A DNA stretch of 39,236 nt. Source: Marinoscillum sp. Its GTDB lineage: Bacteria; Bacteroidota; Bacteroidia; Cytophagales; Cyclobacteriaceae. The position numbers and the translations under genes were made by a program. The notes below the pieces were generated by a model. That model was not told the origin of the DNA. It ran no database searches and worked only from the letters and a program-made list of their open reading frames with translations. The DNA lies in NCBI GenBank assembly GCA_024305105.1, contig JAMWZA010000038.1, positions 1-39,236 on the forward strand, read 5' to 3'. This document shows, piece after piece, positions 14,927 through 25,135 of the stretch (the stretch's first letter is position 1; every line of letters begins with the position of its first letter).

Positions 14927-17194
14927 TTAGAATGGATAACCAATGGCGAAGTTGAAAGTCAGGCCGCTCAGGTCTGGATCAAAACCAGCCGCAGGCTTAT
15001 GAATAGGAAAGGCCAGGTCACCCCTGATAACAAAGCTCTGGATGTCTATACGAAGACCAGCTCCAGTACCTATACCTAGCTGCTTGTAAAAGTCAGCAGT
15101 GAATTTGCCACCAGGTAAGGCGTCGTTGGTATCTCGGAGCCAGATATTTCCGGCATCTACAAACAGTCCACCTTTTACGACGCTATATATTGGGAAACGG
15201 TACTCCACGTTTCCTTCCAGGCGGATGTCACCGGTTCGGTCAAAGAACGAGCTGGTGTTGTCATCATCTTCCTGTGGGGTGTAAGTTCCCGGTCCCAATC
15301 CACGGATCTGAAAAGCACGAACACTGTAAGGTCCACCTGAGTAAAACTGCTTGGCAAAAGGCAACGCATCGGAGTTGCCATAAGCGATTCCATACCCCAT
15401 AAAAAGTCGGGAGACCAGTTTGTGTCCTTTACCTAGGTCAAACTGCCACCGCATATCGGCATCTACCTTAACATATTGAGCAAATTCCTGATTGAGAATG
15501 GTTTGGTTACCGGCGTCATTGGTTTTGTTGCTGAGGGCATTTATGGCATTTCCTGCCATATCCAGGTTCGTGTTGAGGTAAAGCGGATTTTTGATGGCGG
15601 CATTGTTCATCTCCGAGTAAGTAAAGCTGTAATTCATTCCGGCGATAAATTCCTGCTCAAAACTTCCAGCCAGGAAAGGGTTGTCAGTCAGAATTTGATC
15701 AAACTCATCAGTCGTGTTGGACAATTTCACCAGGTTGATACTAATAGGGTCTATCTCATGAAAAATGTATTTTGAGGCATTCCATGTGTAGCCTTGAGTT
15801 AGACTAAAGGTTCTAAGTGTGTAAAGTTTAGAACGGTTGAGGTATTCTACACCGAGTGAAACCTTGGTTTTAGGAACGTCATATCGAAACCGATCGACCA
15901 GCTTAACCGGAATTAGCCGTGGAAAAATAAGGTCGGAATTGATTCCAAACTGGGTACTGCTTAGACCAGAATTTTTACCACCCGTAATCTGGGTTTCATA
16001 TCCGACTTTGCCACTTACCTGAAGAATTTCGCCGCCTTGAAACAGGTTTCGGTTTTGATAAGTGCCCAGTAGGGAAGGGCCGGCGAAGTTGTTGGACTTG
16101 GTTGTTGCCTGTACTTCGGCACGTAGCGATCGCTTGGTGGTAGGAGATAAATAGATATGCGTATTGATAAGGCCAACGGAGTCCTTGGCTTTTACCGTTT
16201 TAACTTCTTCATGACGGATGTTGACATATTTATAGGCTCCAATAGAAGAGAACCGCTGACTGGTCACTCTGGATGCACGGGGGTTGTAACGGGTATCTTC
16301 TTCTAGCAGTACGTAATAGGGTAAGAGGTGTGGTTTGAAATAAACGCCGCGCTGTATCACATCTATTTCTCCCACAGTCACGGTGTCCTGCTTCAGGGTG
16401 TCTTGTTTTAGCGAATACCTCGGAAATATCTGAATGGAGTTGATTCGGTATGGAAGTAGAGCTTTCTGTGGAGTCTCTCGTTTTAGTCGTACATACAGAT
16501 CAAAATGTTTGGTGTTGTGCTGATTGGTATCTGCTTCAAATAGTAGGAAGTCTCCGTTGAAGTTGTAATACCCGATTGATTTTAAATACTCATCAATTCG
16601 GGCCCTTTCTGCCTTCAACTGACCTAAGTCAAACCGGTTTTCAGGTTTCAATAAGGTGTTCTCCATAGAGGCTTCAATGTCCTGATGAATCTTCGTACTA
16701 TCTGTGTCCAACTGATAGGTTTTGAGCTTGTAAGGGGTCTCCATGTCGGCTTTATACCGCACACTGGTGTATTTCCCTTTCGCTTTCAATTCTGAAGTAA
16801 CGGTATTCTTAAAAAAGCCATTGTTCTCTAGTCGATTGCCGATGAGCTCTTCCGTTTTGGAGATATCTACATCCGATAAATAGACCGGTTCTTCTCCGAA
16901 CTTCTTATCTAGCCAGTTCGTCAACGGTGCGAATTTCTTATCTTCCGCACGGTAATGGTAGTACAAGCCTAGTTTCATGCCGAGTAGCTCAGAATTGGGT
17001 TTCGGATAGAGAATGTTCGCTACTTCTTCTTTAATGCTACTTTTGTTCTGGACCTTTTCTGGGAAATTCAGACGAAGACTCGCTCCTGTGTAAAGCACTT
17101 CATTCTCCGGAATATACTTCGATACACTGCAGGAAGTCAGCACAAGTAAAAATACGAGCGTTATTGCGTGCCATATGTCGTTCACGTTCCTCAT
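14927..17194 (-). CDS. tamL: TamL-type Omp85 outer-membrane lipoprotein (BamA/TamA family)
   Basis: A 755-residue protein with a lipoprotein signal (lipobox LTSC, C22), unlike proteobacterial TamA. It continues with POTRA-like repeats (about 30-330) and a C-terminal 16-strand type beta-barrel (about 380-755). The barrel part has alternating strands, the segment GGPYSVRAFQIRGLGPGTY (RxRG-like, about 630-650) typical of the Omp85 loop 6 region, and a terminal aromatic residue in FAIGYPF. Family knowledge: Bacteroidota carry a lipoprotein Omp85 called TamL that partners TamB in outer-membrane biogenesis. The start codon overlaps the stop of the tamB gene by ATGA (17191-17194), which supports the pairing. 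An alternative is a generic BamA/TamA-family protein of unknown partner. Confidence 0.88.
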   Translation of the reverse strand: MRNVNDIWHAITLVFLLVLTSCSVSKYIPENEVLYTGASLRLNFPEKVQNKSSIKEEVANILYPKPNSELLGMKLGLYYHYRAEDKKFAPLTNWLDKKFGEEPVYLSDVDISKTEELIGNRLENNGFFKNTVTSELKAKGKYTSVRYKADMETPYKLKTYQLDTDSTKIHQDIEASMENTLLKPENRFDLGQLKAERARIDEYLKSIGYYNFNGDFLLFEADTNQHNTKHFDLYVRLKRETPQKALLPYRINSIQIFPRYSLKQDTLKQDTVTVGEIDVIQRGVYFKPHLLPYYVLLEEDTRYNPRASRVTSQRFSSIGAYKYVNIRHEEVKTVKAKDSVGLINTHIYLSPTTKRSLRAEVQATTKSNNFAGPSLLGTYQNRNLFQGGEILQVSGKVGYETQITGGKNSGLSSTQFGINSDLIFPRLIPVKLVDRFRYDVPKTKVSLGVEYLNRSKLYTLRTFSLTQGYTWNASKYIFHEIDPISINLVKLSNTTDEFDQILTDNPFLAGSFEQEFIAGMNYSFTYSEMNNAAIKNPLYLNTNLDMAGNAINALSNKTNDAGNQTILNQEFAQYVKVDADMRWQFDLGKGHKLVSRLFMGYGIAYGNSDALPFAKQFYSGGPYSVRAFQIRGLGPGTYTPQEDDDNTSSFFDRTGDIRLEGNVEYRFPIYSVVKGGLFVDAGNIWLRDTNDALPGGKFTADFYKQLGIGTGAGLRIDIQSFVIRGDLAFPIHKPAAGFDPDLSGLTFNFAIGYPF

Positions 17195-20100
17195 TCGCTG
17201 GTATCTGATTCGTTGATAAATTCTCCTTCTTTGCTATTTGCAAAAATGTCTTTGAATCGATTAAACTCTCTATTGAAAATGAAGGCAAAACCTGTAATAA
17301 TGAGCTGTCCGTCGATGATGTTCTCATACTGATTTTTGCGAAAGCCTTTGAATCGGTAGCGTCCATTTTCGGTGATCAAGTATTCCAGACTTACATTTCC
17401 CACCAGAGGCGTGTTGGCCGTACCTTGATCGGTCGTATTTCCACTTCCTTGAATATTTACTTCGCTCCCCACTTGTACAATTACCCGATCATCAAATAGT
17501 CGCTGACTTGCGTTGATGTTGAGGTCGGTATTGTCTTGAGCAGCTTCATTGGAATAGCTATTGAGGCCAAAGTCTACTTCAAAACCAGAGTCACCCGTAA
17601 GTTTATTCGACCATTTATTTAATTGGCCCGATAGCACACTGTTCACATTGTTTCGTGCGATGGATGCCGCGCCTCCACTTGCACCGTCACTGCCAGAAGC
17701 CGGATAGAACCTATTGAGCACCAGTAGCGCAAACACCTGTTTGTTAAGCTGTTCTTCACTGTTATTGAGCTGCTGAACCTTTGAATAAACCTGGCCTCCT
17801 AATGATCCGCGTTCATCTTCTGGCACGTCCAATCCAAAGCTTATCTCTGGTTCCAGGATGGTTCCGTCCACATTCAGGAAAACCTCAAAAGGCATTTTTT
17901 GCTGATACTTATTCGTTGACCCATCGGGGTTTTCAGTTTCTTGTGTGGCCATTATTGGGGCCGGAGAAGTTTTGAGTTTGTAGATGGCGCTTACGTCCAG
18001 AGTTGCCTGTAGTGGGTCACCACTCCATTTAATTGAGCCACCAGGTGCCAGATCAAACCGACGTTTTACTAGATTATATAAGCTGGCTTCAAAATGTCCA
18101 TCGGATACATTGTATACTCCAGCAAGGGTAGTGCGTCCGTTTGGCTCCAAACCAAAATTGAAATCACCTTCCCCCGAGACCTGAAAATTGTCACCGGTTC
18201 TTTCGTTGATGATGATTCGGAAGATCGCCTTTTTACCAATATCCAAATCCACGTTCATGTCTATGTCCTGAAAGGCCGATACACTTTCGCCAGAGTAGCC
18301 TTCAGTACGTGTGAGAATCGCATCAGGGTTTTGTCTATTGACGAATAAGACAATCCCTTCGCGCTCAACCAGATCTGCCTGTGTTTCTGGAACCACCACT
18401 GTAAAGTCTGAGTTTTCACGGATACCAGCACTTCCTCTGATAACTGGTGCTGCTAATGATCCTGTTATGGTCAGGTTTGCATTGATCCCGACTTTCCCAT
18501 AAAACAAAGCATTATCCCCTTTTTTCGAGTCCAGGGCCATGAAATTGTTGGCCTTTAATGTAAGGTCCAAATCTGGATCGATCATGTCTTCGGTCAGTAT
18601 TTTACCACCGATTCGAAAGGTGTTTCCTGACTGATCTTGTATGGCGAATTGGTTGAAGTAAACACCTTGATTATCAACATTGAGCTTTTCTTTGACCACT
18701 TTAAAGCTGGTGTTTAGCGTGTTTACCTTCAGTCCTGTGTCGTTAAACGTTACTTCACCGCTATATTCTGGAGCATCAGTAGTCCCACTGATGTCCAGGT
18801 GTCCAGTCAGATACCCTTCGGTATTGCTGATTTCATCTTCCAGAAACCCTTCGAGTAGTTTCGTTTCCAGCCTGATCAAATCCAGATCCATGTTGAGCCG
18901 AGTTACCGTTGGATCTGGTAGGTATTTTCCGGTAAGGTCAATGTCTGCAAGACCTTGTTTTAAGGAAAGTGCAAACTCGTATTCGTTGCTGATGCTTTTC
19001 TCAGCGTTCATTTTTAAGTTTCCCCAATCAGATCCCATAACCATGAGTTCATTGATGTCTAAATCGGCCAGTAGTGCATTATTGGTAAACACCTCCTCGA
19101 AGGAGACTTTACCATTAACCAGACCAGAGGCCAAGGTGTCTTCTGGATTTAGGAAACTCCCCAGGTTAGATAGTCTAAATCGATCAAAATTGATTTGGAT
19201 GTTTTGGTTGGGATGCTCTCCAAAGTTCTCTATGGATAGGAGCTGATTTTTACTTTGCATATTGAAGTCCTGAAAGTCAAGGTGTTCGGTAGCAATGAGC
19301 AGCCTGTTCGTCTCAGGCACCGTCCAGGTTCTACGGTTGATAACAAATGTGTCGGGTTGTATATAAAAGTCTAAGGTGTCGCCTGCCAGTTTGAGCTCGG
19401 TTCGAATGTCAAACAGTGATCCCTTGTTTTCAGGAGCGACCAATCGGGTGATGAGGGTTCTGTTTTGTAATCGCCCTGTAAGCTCCAGACTCTTTAAAAG
19501 AACTGGATCTGCGTCAATGGATGCCCAGCCTCCCGAAAATTGCAAGTTGTCAGGAGCACCGAGCAACTCAAATCGCAAACTATCAATAACGCTACTGCCA
19601 TACTTGATGTAGGGAGCATTGAATGAAGCGACTAATGAATCTTGATTCTGATGATAATCTATCGAGAAGGTAATGGAGTCGTATGTTTCCAGCTGAGGCA
19701 ATAAAATATCACTGATCAAGGGACTTTTACGGATGCTGAAATTGGAAGTGACCACTATGTTGCTATCTAGTGGGATGGATTCTTCAGTCGGATCAACATT
19801 TAAGTATTCATGAAACTGTCTGTTCACAGCTTGTAAGAATCCTTGTGGATTGGTGTTGGACAAAAGTTTTCCTCGAAGTACATCACTAGTGATTTGCAAA
19901 TTGGTGGAATCTGGAGTCACGCAACTGGTTAGGTTGATCTGACCAGGAGTATAGCTGTCCTGATTTTTTACAATGGTGAGGTTTTCCAGAGCTAACCCTG
20001 CGGTGAAGTTTTCTGCATTTCCTTCAAAGCGCGCATCTAGTCGTAGTTGGGCGCGTACATCTTCATTGGTGATGCCTAATGCAAGGAAATCAACGCCATT

Positions 20101-22212
20101 AAGATCTAGCGTGAGTTTCGCAAGGGTATTGACAGAGTCTAATTCTATATCAGAAGACAAGTCCATGTTGAGGTTGTCGTCTTTGTAATTCATGTCAAGA
20201 CCACCTTTTCCATTATTAATATTCCCACTAATCTGTAGTGCTGTGAAGTCGTATCCAGAATAACTCAATGAGTCAAACCGACTGGTCAACGAAGCATCTA
20301 GTGTGGAGAGCGATTCACCTATTCCTTTTGTTTCTACTGTTGCTGTGATTGAACCGATCTTGGGATTGTTAATGATTTCACCAACCCTTAACTGCTCAAT
20401 GTGAGTGATGAGTTCATACTCCAGGAGCTCTTTTTTTTGAGTGAGAGCACCTTCTAGTTTGATATTTCCTGCAGTGGTCGTGAGTTGATTTTTGGTTGTA
20501 AACTGATCGATGGAGCCTGTGGACCGACCGGAGAATGTAAACTGCTCAGGTAAATTAACCCCAGAGCTATCCAGCGACATCCATAGAGATACATCTGCTC
20601 TGGTGCTTTGCGCGGTATATTGGAGGTTCTTAAGTCGTGTTGAGTTTGGATCGGAGGGTTCGTACACCTTTCCTGTAACATCCAATCGGGTGTGTTTTCC
20701 CCAAGACATTTGAAATTGATCAATGAGTAGCTCACTCAATCCACCATTCAGATCGGCCTGTGCTTTGAGTCGTTTACTGGAGAGTGTCTTTAGGTATGAG
20801 TTGCGCTTGAGTTCCGGAGCAAAGTAGTAGGCATCTTTTGGTGAGAGCTCGGATGCTGAAATTTTCACATTGGCTGTCAGCGTAGTTGGATCATTGATCA
20901 ATTGGTCGATGGTGCTGTAGGAGGTTCCAATAGAGGCAGTGAGTGAATTGTTATTGGTTTTAATCATGAGGTCGTTTAGAACCAACTCTTGATTGTTCAT
21001 CATGCCATCAAATGAGAGACTATTTAACGAAAAGCCACTTCTTTCCTGAAAAGAGAGTTGGTTTAGGTCGATTTGTGCTTTTTGATTTTGTAGAGATATT
21101 TCTTCAAAATCAAAGTGAAGATCAGCGATTTCAATGTTTGATGGATTAAAGACACCAGGTATGACACTCGTCGAATCCATTATTAAGGAGACTTTATTGT
21201 TGTCCATTTGCAGATCGGAAGCCACTATATCCCAGTCTGGCCATTCAAATGATGTTGCCTGCCTTCGGGTAGTGTCATCATTTTCTTTGCTCGAAAAGAT
21301 TTTGGCATCAACTTGTGTGTTGGCCAATAAGAAATGGTCTAGTTTGATTTTGTTCTCACTAAGGTTGATTTCAGAAACTTCCAGCTCGATCATACCTATT
21401 TGAGCATCATAGTACATGGCAGTGGGAGGAGAGTGGTAGCTTAGATTCACTGACTCGATGAGAAGATCACTGACTCGAATAAACGGAAGAGTAGATGCGT
21501 TTTCTTCTTCGTCAGGTGTCTCTGAATCAGATAGTTCCTTTGTTTGAATGTAAGAGCCTGCTGTGTTTTTTAAACTGAGTTCATCAATGTCGAAAATCAT
21601 GGGATTAAGACTGACCTCATTCATTTCGATAATAAGCTCTCCCAGGTCCAGTTCACTATCAATGCCCAGTACTTCATCTACGTATTTCAAATCAAATGCT
21701 GTAAGCGTAACGCTACCAACATCAATTGTTAGAGGAGTGGACTCTGAAGGTTCGTCTTGACTTGTGTTACTGCTCTCTGAAACAAAAGCTTCAATAATGT
21801 AATCGAAATTGAAATTGTTGGTTTCTTCAGAACGTTTTACGCGAGCAGTTAGTCCATTCCAGTCGACAAGGTTAATGCTGATGGTTTCTCCATTTATGAG
21901 CGGTAGTAATGCAACAGATGCCTCAAGACTTTTTGAATAAAGTAAAGTATCGGATTGTTGATCCTCGAGGTACAGACCTTCCAGTTGTAGGTTGCCAGTA
22001 AAAGTCAGAAAAATCCGATCAATTGAAAATGGGGTGTCAATCTTCTTAGATACGAAACTAGTAGCTTCTCCGATAATGAAGTTTTGTCCGCTTTCACTTC
22101 GAATGACCAATACCAATGAAATAAACACAACAATGATTATTCCAATGGTCCAGGCGATCAGCTTTAGTGCTTTTAAAGAAAGTTTTTTGAGTCTACTGGT
22201 ACTACTTGTCAT
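17191..22212 (-). CDS. tamB: TamB-like translocation and assembly module protein
   Basis: A 1673-residue protein with one N-terminal membrane segment (about 15-38) after a basic start (SRLKKLSLKALK). It is followed by a very long beta-rich periplasmic region with AsmA/TamB-like repeats. The C-terminal DUF490/TamB domain is about 1250-1640, with phrases such as ALLVLNRFYPASG and VSLEYLITENGRYRFKGFRK. TamB-like proteins span the periplasm as a hydrophobic groove and are implicated in protein insertion or lipid transport to the outer membrane. It is the first gene of a two-gene operon with tamL. No frameshift is seen despite the length. Confidence 0.9.
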   Translation of the reverse strand: MTSSTSRLKKLSLKALKLIAWTIGIIIVVFISLVLVIRSESGQNFIIGEATSFVSKKIDTPFSIDRIFLTFTGNLQLEGLYLEDQQSDTLLYSKSLEASVALLPLINGETISINLVDWNGLTARVKRSEETNNFNFDYIIEAFVSESSNTSQDEPSESTPLTIDVGSVTLTAFDLKYVDEVLGIDSELDLGELIIEMNEVSLNPMIFDIDELSLKNTAGSYIQTKELSDSETPDEEENASTLPFIRVSDLLIESVNLSYHSPPTAMYYDAQIGMIELEVSEINLSENKIKLDHFLLANTQVDAKIFSSKENDDTTRRQATSFEWPDWDIVASDLQMDNNKVSLIMDSTSVIPGVFNPSNIEIADLHFDFEEISLQNQKAQIDLNQLSFQERSGFSLNSLSFDGMMNNQELVLNDLMIKTNNNSLTASIGTSYSTIDQLINDPTTLTANVKISASELSPKDAYYFAPELKRNSYLKTLSSKRLKAQADLNGGLSELLIDQFQMSWGKHTRLDVTGKVYEPSDPNSTRLKNLQYTAQSTRADVSLWMSLDSSGVNLPEQFTFSGRSTGSIDQFTTKNQLTTTAGNIKLEGALTQKKELLEYELITHIEQLRVGEIINNPKIGSITATVETKGIGESLSTLDASLTSRFDSLSYSGYDFTALQISGNINNGKGGLDMNYKDDNLNMDLSSDIELDSVNTLAKLTLDLNGVDFLALGITNEDVRAQLRLDARFEGNAENFTAGLALENLTIVKNQDSYTPGQINLTSCVTPDSTNLQITSDVLRGKLLSNTNPQGFLQAVNRQFHEYLNVDPTEESIPLDSNIVVTSNFSIRKSPLISDILLPQLETYDSITFSIDYHQNQDSLVASFNAPYIKYGSSVIDSLRFELLGAPDNLQFSGGWASIDADPVLLKSLELTGRLQNRTLITRLVAPENKGSLFDIRTELKLAGDTLDFYIQPDTFVINRRTWTVPETNRLLIATEHLDFQDFNMQSKNQLLSIENFGEHPNQNIQINFDRFRLSNLGSFLNPEDTLASGLVNGKVSFEEVFTNNALLADLDINELMVMGSDWGNLKMNAEKSISNEYEFALSLKQGLADIDLTGKYLPDPTVTRLNMDLDLIRLETKLLEGFLEDEISNTEGYLTGHLDISGTTDAPEYSGEVTFNDTGLKVNTLNTSFKVVKEKLNVDNQGVYFNQFAIQDQSGNTFRIGGKILTEDMIDPDLDLTLKANNFMALDSKKGDNALFYGKVGINANLTITGSLAAPVIRGSAGIRENSDFTVVVPETQADLVEREGIVLFVNRQNPDAILTRTEGYSGESVSAFQDIDMNVDLDIGKKAIFRIIINERTGDNFQVSGEGDFNFGLEPNGRTTLAGVYNVSDGHFEASLYNLVKRRFDLAPGGSIKWSGDPLQATLDVSAIYKLKTSPAPIMATQETENPDGSTNKYQQKMPFEVFLNVDGTILEPEISFGLDVPEDERGSLGGQVYSKVQQLNNSEEQLNKQVFALLVLNRFYPASGSDGASGGAASIARNNVNSVLSGQLNKWSNKLTGDSGFEVDFGLNSYSNEAAQDNTDLNINASQRLFDDRVIVQVGSEVNIQGSGNTTDQGTANTPLVGNVSLEYLITENGRYRFKGFRKNQYENIIDGQLIITGFAFIFNREFNRFKDIFANSKEGEFINESDTSE

Positions 22213-22438
22213 TGATTGCGTTTACCACATCAAAAAAAATTGAAGTCAAAGTGGTAATAGGATAAGCCATAAGCGTGCATTTTGTTTTGGGGAAATTCTG
22301 TTTTGTTGTGGATAGAATCCTTTACAGTGATGGCATAAGATCAATTCTTAACAAACTATTCTTGTCTTTCAGCGTTAGACAAATGCAAACTGAACTAAGT
22401 TTGTTCATATTTTTTAAATAATACAACCACAATAAGAA

Positions 22439-22876
22439 ATGAAAAAAGTAATACTTCTAGCTATTGTTCTGATTGGATTCAATTACTCATCAAACGCTCA
22501 GGAATTAGGTGTGCGATTCGGTGAGATTATTGGTGGAAATGTTGCCGTTGATGCCCTGTTCACAACCAGTGATTTTAGCATGGTTCATGCTGATGTCTCT
22601 TTTGGTGGTGGCGGTATTGGTGTAGAAGCCCTTTGGGATTTCGTATACAGACCACTAGGAGACATTCCAATGAACTGGTATGTGGGAGCGGGACCGTCAG
22701 TATATCTGGGCAACGACTTCTTATTAGGAGCGTCGGGTGAATTAGGCCTTTCGTATAAAATACCAGATGTGCCAATATCGATAAGTGCTGACTGGAGACC
22801 AACGTTTATTTTAGTGGATACATCCACATTCGCAGGTGATCGCTTCGGTCTTAACCTAAGATATGTATTTCCATAA
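22439..22876 (+). CDS. Small outer-membrane beta-barrel protein
   Basis: A 145-residue protein with a clear signal peptide (MKKVILLAIVLIGFNYSSNA, cleavage probably before Q21). It continues with about eight amphipathic beta strands rich in Gly and aromatic residues, ending NLRYVFP with the penultimate-aromatic pattern of outer-membrane proteins. The size matches an eight-strand barrel. No specific family could be named. It is transcribed divergently from tamB across a 226-bp gap. That gap contains a 6-bp hairpin TTGTCT/AGACAA (22362-22382), and the gene ends in its own terminator. Confidence 0.85.
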   Translation: MKKVILLAIVLIGFNYSSNAQELGVRFGEIIGGNVAVDALFTTSDFSMVHADVSFGGGGIGVEALWDFVYRPLGDIPMNWYVGAGPSVYLGNDFLLGASGELGLSYKIPDVPISISADWRPTFILVDTSTFAGDRFGLNLRYVFP

Positions 22877-22905
22877 AAACATTAAGCACAAATAATTCCT
22901 CAAAG

Positions 22906-22934
22906 CCAATTTCTTGTTAGAAGTTGGTTTTTTT
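22906..22934 (+). terminator. Rho-independent terminator of the small barrel gene
   Basis: CCAATTTC (22906-22913) pairs with GAAGTTGG (22920-22927) with one G-T pair around a 6-nt loop, followed by seven T. It overlaps the last codon of the convergent permease gene. Confidence 0.85.
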
Positions 22935-23820
22935 ATTTGGAGGCAAGGCTTAATTCCTCCATCTCAGCAATACGCCGACTTTTTTCCAGATACTTAGCAA
23001 TGATAAAGACGACACCAAAAACCAATCCTGCAATGGTCGCCATGGCACCAGCTATGGAGCCATCAATCGCGTATGCCAGATAATAACCTAGAATTGCAGA
23101 CAGAATTCCAAACCCACAACTCAGAAGGATCATATAGTGCAATCGGTTCGTCAGTAAATAAGCAGTGGCTGGGGGCACAATTAAAAACGCTACCACTAAA
23201 ATGGCCCCAACGGATTCAAAGGAAGCGACCGTGGTAATTGAAACCAGGCTCATCAAGACATAATGCCAAAGAGAAGCAGAAACGCCCGTAGCTATAGCAA
23301 AGGATGGGTCAAAAGTGGTCAGGAAAAATTCTTTATAAAAAGGAATAATGCATACTAGTATGATCACTAATACGCCCCCAAGGACAATCAATGCTTTTGG
23401 TCCAAGTACCTGCCCATTACTCAAGATGATTGGGTCAATGGGAACGTAGGCGATCTCACCGTAGAGTACACAATCCTGATCAATGTGTGCGTCACCTGCG
23501 TAATAGGTGACCAGAATTACACCAATTGCGAATAGCCAGGTAAATGTCACTCCAATAGATGCGTCCGTTTGCAGTTTTCCATGTTGGTGGAAAAACTCTA
23601 TCAGGAACGTGGTAAGCACCCCAACAAGTCCGGCCCCTACAAGCATCCAGGCAGAGTCAAGGTCACTCCCAAGCATGAAGGCGATCACAATTCCTGGCAG
23701 TACTGCATGAGAGATCGCATCACTGACCATGGCCATCTTTCGCAGAATAAGAAAACATCCTAATATGCTTCCACAGACAGCTACCAATGAACCTGTAGCT
23801 ATGATGATTAATGAATCCAT
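22933..23820 (-). CDS. Metal ABC transporter permease, TroD-like
   Basis: A 295-residue integral membrane protein with about eight or nine hydrophobic segments. The ABC-3 family pattern is visible near the start (GCFLILRKMAMVSDAISHAVLPGIVIAF), and GAILVVAFLIVPPATAYLLT is the coupling region. It is the last gene of the metal uptake operon, 19 bp after the TroC-like gene. With that protein it should form the heterodimeric channel for manganese, zinc or iron. It has no regulatory extension, unlike its partner. Confidence 0.93.
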   Translation of the reverse strand: MDSLIIIATGSLVAVCGSILGCFLILRKMAMVSDAISHAVLPGIVIAFMLGSDLDSAWMLVGAGLVGVLTTFLIEFFHQHGKLQTDASIGVTFTWLFAIGVILVTYYAGDAHIDQDCVLYGEIAYVPIDPIILSNGQVLGPKALIVLGGVLVIILVCIIPFYKEFFLTTFDPSFAIATGVSASLWHYVLMSLVSITTVASFESVGAILVVAFLIVPPATAYLLTNRLHYMILLSCGFGILSAILGYYLAYAIDGSIAGAMATIAGLVFGVVFIIAKYLEKSRRIAEMEELSLASK

Positions 23821-23839
23821 GAGTTATTTGCTTTTGCTT

Positions 23840-25135
23840 TCATTGATATGGGATGTTTGAACTGTGTGGATCTGCTTCCGGATACTCCAGTAGTTTTTCT
23901 AAACGCTCTTCAATTTCCGGGGTGATCACGTGCTCGATGGTGTCTGCATCTTCATGTACATGATCTGGTGCGATCCGTAGGTATTTAGTGAGATATAGCT
24001 CCCACAGTCTGTGCAGTTTTACCACTCTCATTCCCTTTTGAAACCCTTCCTGTGTCAGCGACCAGGTGCTGTTTTCCTTTTTTATAAAGCCCTGGCTAGA
24101 AAGTCTGCTCAGTCCTGCTTTAAACTGTGCACTACTAAACCTCCTGATTTCTATGAGTTCCTCATTGCTTCTGGATGCAGTGAAGTCCTCATTCATTTCA
24201 CCAATTTTATAAAAACTCTTCAGTAAGTTTTCTTCTAGCAATTGATTTCGAATCTTTCGCTGCTTAAACAGTTTAATAAGAATGCCTTTTTCTGGAGCAA
24301 AAAAGAAGGACAGAATGGCTATAAATGACAGAATCATTACGATCCATGGTCCTGTGGGCATAGAGGGTGCTGCATAGGAAATGTAGGCTCCTGCTATTCC
24401 TGAAAAGGCCCCGAAGACTGATGCCAATAAGAGCATGATCGAAAGACGGTTGGTCCAAAACTTACCGGCAGCCGCTGGCGTAATGAGCATTGCAGCCATG
24501 AGAACCACACCCACGGCTTGTATACCTGTCACCACAGCCAGTACAGTAATGGAGGTTAACAGCAATTCTATTTTTTTAACCGGTAAACCAATGGATTTGG
24601 CATACTCCTGATCAAAGCATACCAGTTTAAACTCTTTGTAAAAAAAGAAGACAACAATCAATATCACCGTAGCGATGATGCTGAAAGCCAAAAGATCTTT
24701 ACCAACCAATGCCGCGGCTTTTCCAAATAGGAAAGAGTCAAGTCCGGTTTGTGCGGCATTGCCCGAGTGCTGAATGACTGTAAGAAGTAAAATGCCAATT
24801 CCAAAAAATACCGATAGGGATAGTCCTGTAGCTGTATCTTCCTTGATCTTGGAGTTAGCAACTATATAGTCAAGTACGATAATCGACAACCAGCCTGATA
24901 GAAAAGCACCAATAATGAGAATGAATGGGTCTTTCGTGCCACTTACCATAAATGAAATGCAAATTCCCGGGAGAACGGCATGCGAAACCACATCGCCCAG
25001 AAGGGCTTTCTTTTTGAGGAAGGTAAAACACCCAACTATCGCCGAACTGATGGACAGTAATACGGACCCAAGTACCACATAGCGGACATTGGGGTTTTGA
25101 AGAGAGAAGAATTCTATGAACGTTTCCAGATTCAT
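23840..25135 (-). CDS. Metal ABC transporter permease fused to a DtxR-type sensor domain, TroC-like
   Basis: A 431-residue protein. Residues about 1-285 are an ABC-3 permease (FTFLKKKALLGDVVSHAVLPGI, and VGVVLMAAMLITPAAAGKFW). Residues about 300-431 are cytoplasmic. They look like a DtxR/MntR regulator without its usual N-terminus: a winged-helix-like part (RRFSSAQFKAGLSRLSSQGF), then HRLWELYLTKYL and VHEDADTIEHV, which line up with the metal-binding and dimerization domain of DtxR. The same motifs occur in the separate regulator of this operon (KHRLWEVFLVEKL, EVHDVAEQLEHI). The extension may sense internal metal and gate the channel; this is inference. It overlaps the ATPase gene by ATGA. 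Confidence 0.9.
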   Translation of the reverse strand: MNLETFIEFFSLQNPNVRYVVLGSVLLSISSAIVGCFTFLKKKALLGDVVSHAVLPGICISFMVSGTKDPFILIIGAFLSGWLSIIVLDYIVANSKIKEDTATGLSLSVFFGIGILLLTVIQHSGNAAQTGLDSFLFGKAAALVGKDLLAFSIIATVILIVVFFFYKEFKLVCFDQEYAKSIGLPVKKIELLLTSITVLAVVTGIQAVGVVLMAAMLITPAAAGKFWTNRLSIMLLLASVFGAFSGIAGAYISYAAPSMPTGPWIVMILSFIAILSFFFAPEKGILIKLFKQRKIRNQLLEENLLKSFYKIGEMNEDFTASRSNEELIEIRRFSSAQFKAGLSRLSSQGFIKKENSTWSLTQEGFQKGMRVVKLHRLWELYLTKYLRIAPDHVHEDADTIEHVITPEIEERLEKLLEYPEADPHSSNIPYQ

